In this document: positions 24,156 through 32,852 of the stretch, one piece after another
Layout: every line of letters starts with the position of its first letter
Position numbering within the stretch: position 1 is the first letter of the stretch
Source: JBJFCE01 sp051888775
Lineage (GTDB): Bacteria; Bacillota; Clostridia; Lachnospirales; Lachnospiraceae
NCBI GenBank assembly: GCA_051888775.1
Contig: JBJFCE010000041.1
Coordinates: 1-53,285 of the forward strand
Reading direction: 5' to 3'
Length of the DNA stretch: 53,285 nucleotides
Position numbers and translations under genes: made by a program
The notes under the pieces: generated by a model
The model's input: only the letters and a program-made list of their open reading frames with translations
Told to the model about the DNA's origin: nothing
Database searches by the model: none

Positions 24156-26318
24156 TTATCTGGGCAGACAGATCGTATCGGGAAGCATTACCTTCACAAA
24201 TAACGATTCATCGCCGGCATGCGCCGCAGCATATATCTGATAACTGCCCTTCTTTGCCACAAAGCAGTCCTGCGTTTCATCAAAATAAGTAAAGCTTTCC
24301 GGTCCGAGTGTAAGAGTAACATGCTCTGTCTGTCCAGCTTTCACATAGACCTTCGTAAAGCCGCGAAGCTCCTTTACCGGTCTCTCTATGTCGCAATCCT
24401 CACTGTGGACATAGATCTGCACCGTTTCATAACCGTCCATTGCTCCGGTATTTTCCACATCCAGTGCAATCTGAAGCTGTCCGTGCGCATCACATACCGC
24501 CTCCAGATTCTTCATGACATAAGACGTATAGGACAGACCGTAGCCGAACGGATAAGCAACCGGAACTTTTCTGGTCTCGTAATAGCGATATCCGACATAG
24601 ATTCCCTCGTTATAATGGACATCATCCGCACCCGGAAATTCACCGTATACCATGGCAGGAACATCCTCCTCATGTAATGGAAGGGTCTCGGGCAGCCTTC
24701 CGGAAGGATTTACATCGCCGAATAATACCTCGCCGAGTGCCCTGCCGCCTTCCATGCCGGAATACCAATAGTAAACAAGTGCGGGAGCCTGATCTTTAAA
24801 ACTACTCATATCCACGGGGCTGCCCGCCATCATGACAATTACCGTATTCGGATTTGCCTGCAATAACTGCCTGATCAGGCTCTCCTGATCATAAGGCAGC
24901 TTCATGCTCTTGCGGTCTTTCCCTTCGGTATCATGATCGTGATTTAAGCCGCCGACATAGATGACCACATCCGACTTTGCGGCGGCATCTGCAGCCTGTT
25001 TCGCCAGAAGTGCATTCCTCTCCTTCTGCTCATCACTCATATAGTCCACCATATCATTCAGATCTATCGCATCCTGATTCAGGCTGGTAGCCTGCCAGCT
25101 TTCCTTCCGATCTTTATCCCAGATATTGCCGGAGCTTTCCAGCTCATAACCCGGTTCAAAAGCAATCTCCATATCTCCGCCTGCTGCCATCGCGATTCCG
25201 AGAAACGGACAGATCTCATACAGCGCCTTGATCTCCGCACTTCCGCCGCCCGGTGCCTGCATGCGTTTCGCATTGTCACCGACAACCAGAATCTTTTTGC
25301 CCTTTTCCCGGCGGATCGGTAGGATTCCGTTATTTTTCAGCAGTACTACGGACTGTCTTGCCGTCTCCAGAAGTTTTTCTTTATCGGCAAAGTCATTATA
25401 CGTGCCGCGCTTTCTCTCACCGTCAAGCATATGCAGTTCATTCATTACATGCAAAATATGAAGTACCTTCTCATCGATCAGTGCTTCGTCCACTTCGCCG
25501 TTCTTCACGGCTGCCTTTAACGGCTCTGCCATATAATATTCGTCAAAATTATCCGTGACACTCATTTCCAGATCCAGACCGTTATGGGCAGCCTCCATCG
25601 TATCATGCACACCGCCCCAGTCGGAGACCGTCATTCCCCTAAAGCCCCAGTCTTCCCGAAGCACCTTTTTTAACAGATATTCGTTATGACAGCAATGCTG
25701 ACCGCGCAGCTTGTTATAAGCGCCCATAACCGCTTTGGCACCACCCTGCATGACCGCCTTTTTAAATGCCGGAAGATAGATCTCCTGAAGCGCTCGCTCG
25801 GAAATCTCCACATTCACGCTCAGTCTGCGATGCTCCTGATTATTGAGTGCAAAATGCTTTACACAGGAAGAAACATCCTGCTCTTCGATACCCTGAATGA
25901 GCGGTACTGCCATTTCACCCGCCAGATACGGATCCTCGCCCATATATTCAAAATTTCTGCCGCATAACGGACTTCTCTGAATATTGATTCCGGGTGCAAG
26001 AATCATATCCTTCCCTCTTCCTCTGGTCTCTTTTCCGAGAATCCTGCCCGTTTCATATGCAAGTGCCCTGTTCCAGGTTGCCGCCAGCGCCGTATTGCTC
26101 GGCAGATAAGAAGTGTAATCACTGCCATCTGCAACCGGGATCCACTTTGTCGGCTCATATTGCATACGGACACCCATTGGTCCGTCCGAAGTCATCAGCT
26201 GCGGAATGCCCAGTCGTGTAACCGCTTTTGTTCCAAAAAGTGTGTTGCCGTGGATCATGTCGATTTTTTCATCCAGCGTCAGCTTCTCTAATAATTCCTG
26301 TAACTGCTTTTGTGTCAT
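24156..26318 (-). CDS. Glycoside hydrolase family 3 beta-glycosidase
   Basis: 720 residues, no signal peptide, therefore cytoplasmic. The GH3 N-terminal barrel contains the nucleophile Asp in MTVSDWGGVHDT and the substrate motif KHFALNNQEHRR; the alpha/beta sandwich domain follows, and a C-terminal fibronectin III-like domain with VENTGAMDGYETVQIYV and VKELRGFTKV. Most such enzymes remove terminal beta-glucose or related sugars from imported oligosaccharides; exact specificity cannot be read. AAGGAG lies very near the ATG. It follows the lipid-synthesis fusion gene after 35 bases and ends at a terminator. Confidence 0.94.
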   Translation of the reverse strand: MTQKQLQELLEKLTLDEKIDMIHGNTLFGTKAVTRLGIPQLMTSDGPMGVRMQYEPTKWIPVADGSDYTSYLPSNTALAATWNRALAYETGRILGKETRGRGKDMILAPGINIQRSPLCGRNFEYMGEDPYLAGEMAVPLIQGIEEQDVSSCVKHFALNNQEHRRLSVNVEISERALQEIYLPAFKKAVMQGGAKAVMGAYNKLRGQHCCHNEYLLKKVLREDWGFRGMTVSDWGGVHDTMEAAHNGLDLEMSVTDNFDEYYMAEPLKAAVKNGEVDEALIDEKVLHILHVMNELHMLDGERKRGTYNDFADKEKLLETARQSVVLLKNNGILPIRREKGKKILVVGDNAKRMQAPGGGSAEIKALYEICPFLGIAMAAGGDMEIAFEPGYELESSGNIWDKDRKESWQATSLNQDAIDLNDMVDYMSDEQKERNALLAKQAADAAAKSDVVIYVGGLNHDHDTEGKDRKSMKLPYDQESLIRQLLQANPNTVIVMMAGSPVDMSSFKDQAPALVYYWYSGMEGGRALGEVLFGDVNPSGRLPETLPLHEEDVPAMVYGEFPGADDVHYNEGIYVGYRYYETRKVPVAYPFGYGLSYTSYVMKNLEAVCDAHGQLQIALDVENTGAMDGYETVQIYVHSEDCDIERPVKELRGFTKVYVKAGQTEHVTLTLGPESFTYFDETQDCFVAKKGSYQIYAAAHAGDESLFVKVMLPDTICLPR

Positions 26319-26353
26319 ATCTCCTTCTCCCTCAACTCTGTTGTTTTCTTATA

Positions 26354-28318
26354 TTACATCAAAAAACGAAGCCACGGATCCACCAGCTTGATCGCCGCCC
26401 TCTGGATTCGCTTTTTGAAAGAAATTCCCTCATAAAAGAGTTCCTCATTCTCGTTGCCCGTATAAACGGCTTCCTCTGCCTCCTGCTGATATACAGACAG
26501 ATACGCTCTTAACTGTGCATTCAACGGTTCGCTGTCAATGACCAACATCAGCTCCGTATCCTGATACATGCTCTTCATATCCATATTAAAAGAGCCTACG
26601 ATCGAAATGTGATCATCTATGATCATACTTTTAGCGTGATAAGAGATCCCGCCTTCATATTCCAATACACTAAGCCCTGTTGCCAAAATATCCGCCTTAT
26701 GCAGCGCATAATCCACCGCGCCGAACGGATTTCCGTTATTGGCAATCGAATTGGTCATGAGCAAAATGTCCGCATCGTTTTTACACACCTCTGTAAATGC
26801 CTCATACATATCATCATTGCACATAATATATGGTGTATGGATCCATACCTCATCCTCAGCCTCCGCCATCAATTTACACAGTCCGTAAAATACCCACGGT
26901 TCTTTCGGATAGAGTCCCGTCGGATTGGATAGCAGCGTGATCTTATCAACCGCTACTGTCTGTGCTGTATAATCCACCGTTTCATACCAGTCCGGATGCT
27001 GCGTTTTCATATCGCTGCTTATCTGCATCAATTCCTGTCCTGCCCGCTTTACGCAGGGAAGCCAGGAAAGCCCTCTTCCGCCATGCCACTGTTTACAGCA
27101 ATCCATATTCCAGACTCCTTCAAAATAAGAAATGACCTGATAAATCGAGCTGTCCTGCCCGCCGGTGTTGTATACCAGCACATCACGGTCATAATTCTTA
27201 TGACTGTCCTGATCACCCAGAAAATAATTGAACGTATTACGACCACCAAGAATATAGACCTCTTCATCCGCGATCAGATATTTATCGTGCATCCGGCTCA
27301 TGCCTTTCCACGGTAGCAACGGATTGACCTGATTGTAGATCCGTATCTCGACATTCGGCTCCTTTGCCAAAGCATAAAAGTACGGATTACCCGGCAGATT
27401 TAGGACAGAATTAAAACCATCCACTAAAATACGCACCTCAACGCCTCTTTCCGCAGCAGACATCAGTGCGGCGATCATCTGCTTTCCCGACTCATCGGAT
27501 CTGAAATCAAAGGTAGACATTATGATCGAATGCTGCGCCCGCTCGATCAGACGGATACGTTCTTTCAGCGCGTCCCCGTTTTCTTCCACAATTGCCGCTC
27601 TGTCGCATGAGACCGTATCTGAATAAAAGTCCTCCGTATGAAAACGCTCACGGTAATCACTTCCTACTTCAGGCTGGGCACGATATGGGAGGCTGGCTCC
27701 CAACACAAGATACAGAATCATTGCAACAATGATCACTCCAAACATTGCACCTCTCCTTTTCCTGCTTTTTTTCTTTTCCCCCTCATGCCCTTTCAAAATT
27801 CCTATATGAAAATGAAGATACGAGCCAAATGAAAACAACATCACCGCAATCGCAAGCAAAATCAGTATATTCGCAATGATATAAGACAGATTCGGCAAAA
27901 GTACCAGCACGAACATGACACCGTCAAGCACTGCGGTGCAGATCTTACCGTACCACTGTGCACCGTTGATCCGATGTCCCTTCCTGATCAGATAAAGTCC
28001 CATCACTCCCATATATGTTTCTTTGATGATAAAAAGTAACAGAAGCCATATGACCAAAGGATATCGAAATGTCACCGCGATTGCAAGCATCGCCTGTGTC
28101 AGCTTATCCGCAATCGGATCCAGCATTTTTCCAAAATCCGTTACCATATTGAATCTGCGTGCAATCTTACCGTCCAGAAAATCACTGAGAACGGACAGCG
28201 CCAGTACCGTAAAAGCAGCCGGATACTGCTCTTTAAAATACAGCACAAGAAACACCGGAATCATCAGAATCCGGAAATATCCCATCAGATTCGGAATCGT
28301 AAAATAGTCTTTCTTCAT
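26354..28318 (-). CDS. Fusion of CDP-alcohol phosphatidyltransferase and phospholipase D-type synthase
   Basis: 654 residues combining two steps of anionic phospholipid synthesis. Residues 1-175 are a PgsA-like membrane enzyme with the full motif D46-x2-D49-G50-x2-A53-R54-x8-G63-x3-D67-x3-D71, which joins CDP-diacylglycerol to glycerol 3-phosphate. A membrane helix (about 191-210) leads to a phospholipase D region with two HKD motifs: H344-x-K346-x4-D351 followed by GGRN, and H561-x-K563-x4-D568 followed by GSFN, as in cardiolipin synthase. The frame is continuous and both active sites look intact. The intermediate phosphatidylglycerol-phosphate would still need a phosphatase. Alternatively the C-terminal half may be another PLD-family enzyme. 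Cotranscribed with the GH3 gene downstream. Confidence 0.93.
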   Translation of the reverse strand: MKKDYFTIPNLMGYFRILMIPVFLVLYFKEQYPAAFTVLALSVLSDFLDGKIARRFNMVTDFGKMLDPIADKLTQAMLAIAVTFRYPLVIWLLLLFIIKETYMGVMGLYLIRKGHRINGAQWYGKICTAVLDGVMFVLVLLPNLSYIIANILILLAIAVMLFSFGSYLHFHIGILKGHEGEKKKSRKRRGAMFGVIIVAMILYLVLGASLPYRAQPEVGSDYRERFHTEDFYSDTVSCDRAAIVEENGDALKERIRLIERAQHSIIMSTFDFRSDESGKQMIAALMSAAERGVEVRILVDGFNSVLNLPGNPYFYALAKEPNVEIRIYNQVNPLLPWKGMSRMHDKYLIADEEVYILGGRNTFNYFLGDQDSHKNYDRDVLVYNTGGQDSSIYQVISYFEGVWNMDCCKQWHGGRGLSWLPCVKRAGQELMQISSDMKTQHPDWYETVDYTAQTVAVDKITLLSNPTGLYPKEPWVFYGLCKLMAEAEDEVWIHTPYIMCNDDMYEAFTEVCKNDADILLMTNSIANNGNPFGAVDYALHKADILATGLSVLEYEGGISYHAKSMIIDDHISIVGSFNMDMKSMYQDTELMLVIDSEPLNAQLRAYLSVYQQEAEEAVYTGNENEELFYEGISFKKRIQRAAIKLVDPWLRFLM

Positions 28319-28562
28319 ACTCTTCCTCCTTATGTATTTGTTTCCCCGCTCATCCGTCCGATCAGAACTGATTATGGTACTTTATCACCTGATACACAGA
28401 ATGTCAACCTCATATGCCAGTCCTTTATTTTATCACAGCATAGGGATGATTTCATCAGCAGACAAGGCGTATATAAAAGCCCCGTCCCTCGTTCCTCGTC
28501 CCACACCGGACTTCGGGACAACTGTCCCGAACTTGTAGCCACACTCACGAAAAAAACAGATA

Positions 28563-28615
28563 GATTTTTCAGCCAAAAATCGAAATAGACGGGAAGCCAT
28601 TTCAGGGCTTTCCCG
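28563..28615 (-). terminator. Tandem hairpins after the DUF2975-like gene
   Basis: On the minus strand a GC-rich stem-loop (28590-28615, CGGGAAAGCC against GGCTTCCCG, one bulge) is followed by an AT-rich stem (GATTTTT / AAAAATC, 28563-28581) and then a run of seven Ts. The rest of the 28319-28638 gap contains a small palindrome around 28512-28531 (TTCGGGACA / TGTCCCGAA) and a C-rich stretch with CCTCGTTCCTCG resembling the hairpin-element loop motif; no gene is seen. Confidence 0.65.
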
Positions 28616-28638
28616 CCTGCCGTTGCTATATCTATTTT

Positions 28639-29199
28639 TTATTCATAGTGGGAATCTTCTTCCTGCTTTTGTGTCTTCAATTCTGCACCGTAGCCGCACA
28701 GAACGGACATAACAATAAACATCACACCCAAGGTCACACTGTCGCCACCGTCAAGCTTGAATGCCTCGCCGCAACCGATGATTTCTGCGATCACACCACT
28801 GACGATCTGTGCAATAATCAGTGCCCCCAAAGGAACGCAAATGGTAAGGATACCAAGTCGGAGAAGCTCCTTTGCTCCATCCGTTGTAAAAGGTGTTTCG
28901 GCAGCAAGCTCGTGTGAAAAATACTTTTCCGCAAATTTAGCCGTCACTGCTTCACCGACACAGATAATGAGTGCACCGGACATGAGCGGGTACAGACTCT
29001 CCAACTCGATCCCCGCCCTATTGACGATCAGACCGTGAATGGTCACGCCGCCGATCTTGATGATTCCTGTATCGGCAAAAGGCAGGCTCGCCATACCGAC
29101 AGCACAACCGACCGCACCGATGATGCAGCATATGTAGATGATCTTACTAAGTATCTTTCCGATTTTGGAAAGTGTTTGAATTGTCTTTAATGATTTCAT
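28639..29199 (-). CDS. DUF2975-like membrane protein
   Basis: 186 residues with four membrane segments (roughly residues 18-40, 68-85, 112-135, 155-172). The segment TPFTTDGAKELLRLGILTI resembles the DUF2975 pattern (FTxEN-x-LRxIG), a family of small four-helix proteins of unknown role, often beside a transcriptional regulator. Its start overlaps the stop of the TetR gene (TAATG), with AGGAGG upstream, so the pair is coupled. Probably the effector or target of that regulator. Function not assigned. Confidence 0.75.
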   Translation of the reverse strand: MKSLKTIQTLSKIGKILSKIIYICCIIGAVGCAVGMASLPFADTGIIKIGGVTIHGLIVNRAGIELESLYPLMSGALIICVGEAVTAKFAEKYFSHELAAETPFTTDGAKELLRLGILTICVPLGALIIAQIVSGVIAEIIGCGEAFKLDGGDSVTLGVMFIVMSVLCGYGAELKTQKQEEDSHYE

Positions 29200-29819
29200 T
29201 ATTTTTCCTCCTTTGATTCCTCTATCTTCTGCATCTTAGGCTGATTGAGTTTGCCGGATTTCATCAGCATCATCATGGCGGTAAAATCCTGTGTCAGCAT
29301 CTCAGCAATCTTTTCATGAGAGAAATCGCACACATCGGTGGCGCACAGAGCACCGATGCCGAAAGTGTGAATCCAAACATGCTCGAACAGAGTTTTTGCT
29401 TCCTCTTTGCTCAAATCGTAGTCATTTTGAAGTACATCCTGACATTCACCGGCAACCGAACCTAAGTGACCGTAAATATCATCAAATGTCTGTGCTTCAC
29501 TTATGGCAGACATAAAAATGAGTTGGTACAGCTTTGGTTCTTCCTTTGCAAACAGAATCATCTGCATACCCACCTGCTTAAAAACAGGCTTGATATGTGC
29601 CGCTTTGTGTGCGTATTCTTCAAATCGCTCCATAGCGGCGAGCATCACTGCATCCTGAACTTCCTGCATAGAATTGAACACTGTAAAAATCGGGGTGGTG
29701 GATGTACCAAGAGCGGCCCCCAGTTCCTTAGCGGTCAGTGCCTGCGCCCCCTTCACAGAAACAATGCCAAGTGCAGCTTTGGTGATCTGTTCCTTTGTAA
29801 ACTTTGCCTTCGGTGGCAT
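29199..29819 (-). CDS. TetR family transcriptional regulator
   Basis: 206 residues. The N-terminal helix-turn-helix domain reads FTKEQITKAALGIVSVKG, then ALTAKELGAALGTSTTPIFTVF, the recognition helix where TetR proteins usually have PxxY/F. The C-terminal ligand domain has no recognisable specificity. AGGAGG precedes ATG 29819. Forms a two-gene operon with the DUF2975-like gene and likely represses it through the repeats over the promoter. Confidence 0.9.
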   Translation of the reverse strand: MPPKAKFTKEQITKAALGIVSVKGAQALTAKELGAALGTSTTPIFTVFNSMQEVQDAVMLAAMERFEEYAHKAAHIKPVFKQVGMQMILFAKEEPKLYQLIFMSAISEAQTFDDIYGHLGSVAGECQDVLQNDYDLSKEEAKTLFEHVWIHTFGIGALCATDVCDFSHEKIAEMLTQDFTAMMMLMKSGKLNQPKMQKIEESKEEK

Positions 29820-29833
29820 AATGATCCTCCTAT

Positions 29834-29878
29834 CTGTAATCCACGTTCTGTAACACTCATTCTGTAACGTCGATTATA
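29834..29878 (-). promoter_or_regulatory. TetR operon promoter with three 14-base direct repeats
   Basis: A -10 TATAAT lies at 29873-29878 on the minus strand. Three copies of CTGTAAC/CTGTAAT (plus-strand positions 29834, 29848, 29862) follow at an exact 14-base period over the transcript start. ACGTT / AACGT at the outer ends also give a loose inverted repeat. Candidate operator. Confidence 0.5.
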
Positions 29879-30027
29879 GTATATCAATTTTTCTAAAAAA
29901 ATCAATAACATTCATAAAACAGATGTCATTTCCGGTCCGATAACATTGAACACAATTCACCCTTTACATATGAACTCTTAATATCCGATTTTCTGTAAAA
30001 TTTCTTTTCTTTTCCAATTACTCCCAA

Positions 30028-30056
30028 GCATAAACTTTCCCGATCCGTCCATTCTC
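30028..30056 (+). promoter_or_regulatory. Candidate forespore (sigma-F/G) promoter of sigG
   Basis: GCATA (30028-30032) and CATTCTC (30050-30056) with a 17-base spacer resemble the sigma-F/G consensus GYATA and CATnnTA. The last -10 bases fit imperfectly, so this is tentative. Confidence 0.4.
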
Positions 30057-30096
30057 TTAATAGCTTCGATATCAGAAAAGAAAGAGGAACAATACC

Positions 30097-30879
30097 ATGA
30101 TTCAGGGAAAAGTTGAAATCTGCGGCGTGAATACGGCAAAGCTGCCGCTCTTGAAAAACGAAGAACAAAAGGATCTGTTTGAACGGATCCAGGCAGGCGA
30201 TCAGGCTGCCAGAGAGAAATATATTGAAAGTAATTTAAGGCTGGTGCTTAGTGTCATCAAACGCTTTTCCGGCACTGCCGAAAATATCGATGACCTGTTC
30301 CAGATCGGCTGTATCGGTCTGATCAAGGCGATTGATAACTTTGATCTCAAGTTTAATGTCAAATTTTCTACCTATGCCGTTCCGATGATTCAGGGAGAAA
30401 TCCGCCGTTTTCTTCGTGACAACGCCTCAGGTATACGCGTCTCTCGCTCGTTAAAAGATACCGCCTATAAGGCGATTTATGCCAGAGAGCTCTATCTCAA
30501 ACAACATCAAAAGGAACCGAGTATCACGGAAATTGCCGATGAAATCGGCATTGCAAAAGAAGATATCGTCTATGCTCTGGATGCTTTACAGGCACCGATG
30601 AGCCTCTATGAGCCGGTCTATACCGAAGGCGGCGATACCCTGTATGTCATGGATCAGATCAGTGACAAAAAAAATAAGGAAGACCATTGGGTAGAGCAGT
30701 TGTCTTTAAGTGAAGCAATGAAACACTTAAATGACCGTGAACGTGAAATTATCTCGCTGCGCTTTTTTGAAGGAAAAACACAAATGGAAGTCGCATCCAT
30801 GATCGGTATTTCACAGGCACAGGTCTCCAGACTCGAAAAAAATGCTCTTCGCCAGATGAAGAGCTATCTTGTTTCCTGA
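30097..30879 (+). CDS. sigG: Sporulation sigma factor G
   Basis: Late forespore-specific sigma factor. 260 residues. The N-terminal KVEICGVNTAKLPLL is the distinctive sigma-G block that contacts anti-sigma SpoIIAB/CsfB; region 2 is DLFQIGCIGLIKAID and FSTYAVPMIQGEIRRF; region 4 is MIGISQAQVSRLEKNAL. AGAGGAAC precedes the ATG. The gene runs opposite to sigE and ends 127 bases from it, unlike the collinear spoIIGA-sigE-sigG order of Bacillus and many Clostridia. Confidence 0.97.
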   Translation: MIQGKVEICGVNTAKLPLLKNEEQKDLFERIQAGDQAAREKYIESNLRLVLSVIKRFSGTAENIDDLFQIGCIGLIKAIDNFDLKFNVKFSTYAVPMIQGEIRRFLRDNASGIRVSRSLKDTAYKAIYARELYLKQHQKEPSITEIADEIGIAKEDIVYALDALQAPMSLYEPVYTEGGDTLYVMDQISDKKNKEDHWVEQLSLSEAMKHLNDREREIISLRFFEGKTQMEVASMIGISQAQVSRLEKNALRQMKSYLVS

Positions 30880-30949
30880 TGTTCTCATTTACTGTTATGG
30901 ATCGATGCATGTCTATGGAATGGCAGGATCAGAATTGCCGGTCTTGCAT

Positions 30950-30989
30950 GGTGAGCGGCAGGAAACAGCCATTTTGTCTGCCGGTCACC
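30950..30989. other. Hairpin between the convergent sigG and sigE genes
   Basis: GGTGAGCGGCAG against CTGCCGGTCACC, 11 of 12 pairs, 16-nt loop. No T-run on either side, but its position between two converging genes suggests a shared 3'-end structure. Confidence 0.55.
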
Positions 30990-31006
30990 ATAAAAGACCA
31001 TTCCCC

Positions 31007-31774
31007 TTATACTTCCCGGACCATCTCCTTTTTCAGCCGCTTCATGATCTTTTTTTCCAAACGTGAGATGTATGACTGCGATATTCCCAAGAGCTGTGCA
31101 ACCTCCTTCTGTGTCATTTCTTCCCCATCCTGTGAGGAAAGTCCGAAACGCAGGTTGATAATCATCCTTTCCCGATCAGAGAGTTTTGCAATGGCACGGC
31201 ACAATACCTTCCGTTCCGCTTCATCCTCCAGATCCTTATAAATCACATCCTCCTCGGTCCCCAGAATATCAGACAATAACAGCTCATTTCCGTCCCAGTC
31301 CACATTGAGCGGCTCATCAATGGAAACCTCCATCTTGGTCTTATTATTTCTTCGAAGATACATCAGGATCTCATTTTCGATGCATCTGGAGGCATACGTT
31401 GCAAGCTTGATATTCTTGTCACATTTAAAGGTATTGATTGCTTTGATCAGTCCGATCGTTCCGATCGAAATCAGATCCTCAACACCGACTCCCGTATTAT
31501 CGAATTTCTTTGCGATATATACAACCAGACGCAGATTATGCTCGATAAGGATCGCCCTTGCATCCTCATCCCCCTCGGTTCCGAGGACACTCACAAATGC
31601 ATTCTCCTCCTCCGGTGTCAGCGGCGGCGGCAGAATATCCGCTCCGCCTATGTAATGAATATCTCCCTGCTTTTTCATAAAAAAGCTATTTTCACGGCGC
31701 ACAATGCGCATCTGTAAATTCCCCGGTATTGCCACTTTTAATATCATGATAAATCCCCTTTTCACTCTGTTCAT
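31007..31774 (-). CDS. sigE: Sporulation sigma factor E precursor
   Basis: Early mother-cell sigma factor, made as an inactive precursor and cleaved by SpoIIGA. About 255 residues. Region 2 is VEDLISIGTIGLIKAIN and KLATYASRCIENEILMYLR, region 4 LLGISQSYISRLEKKI. ATG 31774 overlaps the spoIIGA stop (ATGA) with AAAGGAG upstream; ATG 31747 also has AGGGG eight bases upstream, so the pro-sequence could be nine residues shorter. The overlap with the protease gene is the conserved spoIIG arrangement. Confidence 0.96.
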   Translation of the reverse strand: MNRVKRGFIMILKVAIPGNLQMRIVRRENSFFMKKQGDIHYIGGADILPPPLTPEEENAFVSVLGTEGDEDARAILIEHNLRLVVYIAKKFDNTGVGVEDLISIGTIGLIKAINTFKCDKNIKLATYASRCIENEILMYLRRNNKTKMEVSIDEPLNVDWDGNELLLSDILGTEEDVIYKDLEDEAERKVLCRAIAKLSDRERMIINLRFGLSSQDGEEMTQKEVAQLLGISQSYISRLEKKIMKRLKKEMVREV

Positions 31775-32673
31775 ATTGAGATCTCCTTTCTGCCTTTTCC
31801 TGTTTCACTCCTGTTATCCGCTTCTCCGGTTTCTGTTTCCTGCCCGAACAAATCCGGGTGCAGGATCATCTCATACTCATGCTTTGCCGAAAGTATTCCC
31901 GGATAGATTGCAAGAAGTACCCTTGACAAACTGCCGGTATGATCTTTGTGAAAAGACGACGCCGTTTCCTCGGGACTGATCCGGAATGCATCCACATACA
32001 CACCGTACAGCATTCCACTCTTGCAGCCTACGGAATGATATGGGATCGCCGCCTCCATCTGCTCTTTCATCGGTGAAAGCACCCGCTCCTCGACGATACA
32101 GACCGGTCTTTTGCATAACGGCTCATACAGACGGTTTCCTGTATCATATAACCCGATGCAGGAATATTCGGTTTCCTTCCAGATAAATTGTACCCGGTAC
32201 AATGCCGCGCGTTTTTCGCTGTTTGCTTTCAGTCTGCCGTAAATCGCTCTGATCAATTCAAAGCATATACAGCCACAGACCGTCACCGACAGCATCGTAT
32301 ATCCATGCTGTTTCAGGTACGGGATCCTGCTTGCCATAAAAGAAAAACAGCCTCCATACAGAAAGGTCAGAAGATACATACAGATGACTCCGGAAAGCAG
32401 CCCGTTTCCGGCCTTTAACCGATAGGTAATCATCAGTGCCAGAATTTCACAGACACCGAATCCCAATATCGCACAAACCGCTTCCGGCAATATGGAGGAC
32501 AGCATGCACACAAGACCGATTCCGGCACACAGCATGGAAGTCAAAAGCTTTCTCAAACGAGTGGCAGAACGTTTCAGAAAGATTCCCGTCAATGTCAGGA
32601 TCAGATAATTCATCACCACATAGTTTCCATACAGTACGTCTATGTAAATCTCATAGACTGCTTCGGAATTCAT
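31771..32673 (-). CDS. spoIIGA: Sigma-E processing peptidase SpoIIGA
   Basis: Membrane aspartic protease that cleaves pro-sigma-E at the sporulation septum after a signal from SpoIIR. 300 residues: five membrane segments in the first half and a cytoplasmic protease domain with the catalytic Asp in LYDTGNRLYEP. GGAGG lies about ten bases before the ATG. The promoter has the long spacer and Spo0A-like boxes expected of spoIIG operons. Confidence 0.95.
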   Translation of the reverse strand: MNSEAVYEIYIDVLYGNYVVMNYLILTLTGIFLKRSATRLRKLLTSMLCAGIGLVCMLSSILPEAVCAILGFGVCEILALMITYRLKAGNGLLSGVICMYLLTFLYGGCFSFMASRIPYLKQHGYTMLSVTVCGCICFELIRAIYGRLKANSEKRAALYRVQFIWKETEYSCIGLYDTGNRLYEPLCKRPVCIVEERVLSPMKEQMEAAIPYHSVGCKSGMLYGVYVDAFRISPEETASSFHKDHTGSLSRVLLAIYPGILSAKHEYEMILHPDLFGQETETGEADNRSETGKGRKEISI

Positions 32674-32712
32674 CTCATACAGCTCCTCCGGTTATGTATC
32701 TTCAACGTGCTC

Positions 32713-32745
32713 ATTATAGGCGATTTCACGGAACTTTTTTGTCAA
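32713..32745 (-). promoter_or_regulatory. spoIIG promoter with 21-base spacer
   Basis: TTGACA (32740-32745) and TATAAT (32713-32718) are both perfect but 21 bases apart on the minus strand. TTTGTCAAA (plus strand 32738-32746; consensus TTTGTCGAA) overlaps the -35. Three TGTCA motifs (minus strand; 32774-32778, 32784-32788, 32792-32796) lie about 70-90 bases upstream of the start. The Bacillus subtilis spoIIG promoter has a similarly overlong spacer (22) and two Spo0A sites. Confidence 0.75.
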
Positions 32746-32790
32746 AACCACACCCTGCTTTTCTAAAATCGCATGACAGTTTTTGACATA

Positions 32791-32818
32791 TTGACATTTT
32801 TCTATATGACGCTATAAT
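32791..32818 (+). promoter_or_regulatory. Promoter of arsR
   Basis: TTGACA (32791-32796), 16-base spacer, TATAAT (32813-32818). Its -35 coincides with the upstream-most Spo0A-like motif of the divergent spoIIG promoter. Confidence 0.75.
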
Positions 32819-32852
32819 AGTATTATCAAATTCAGAAATCGGAGATGACACA

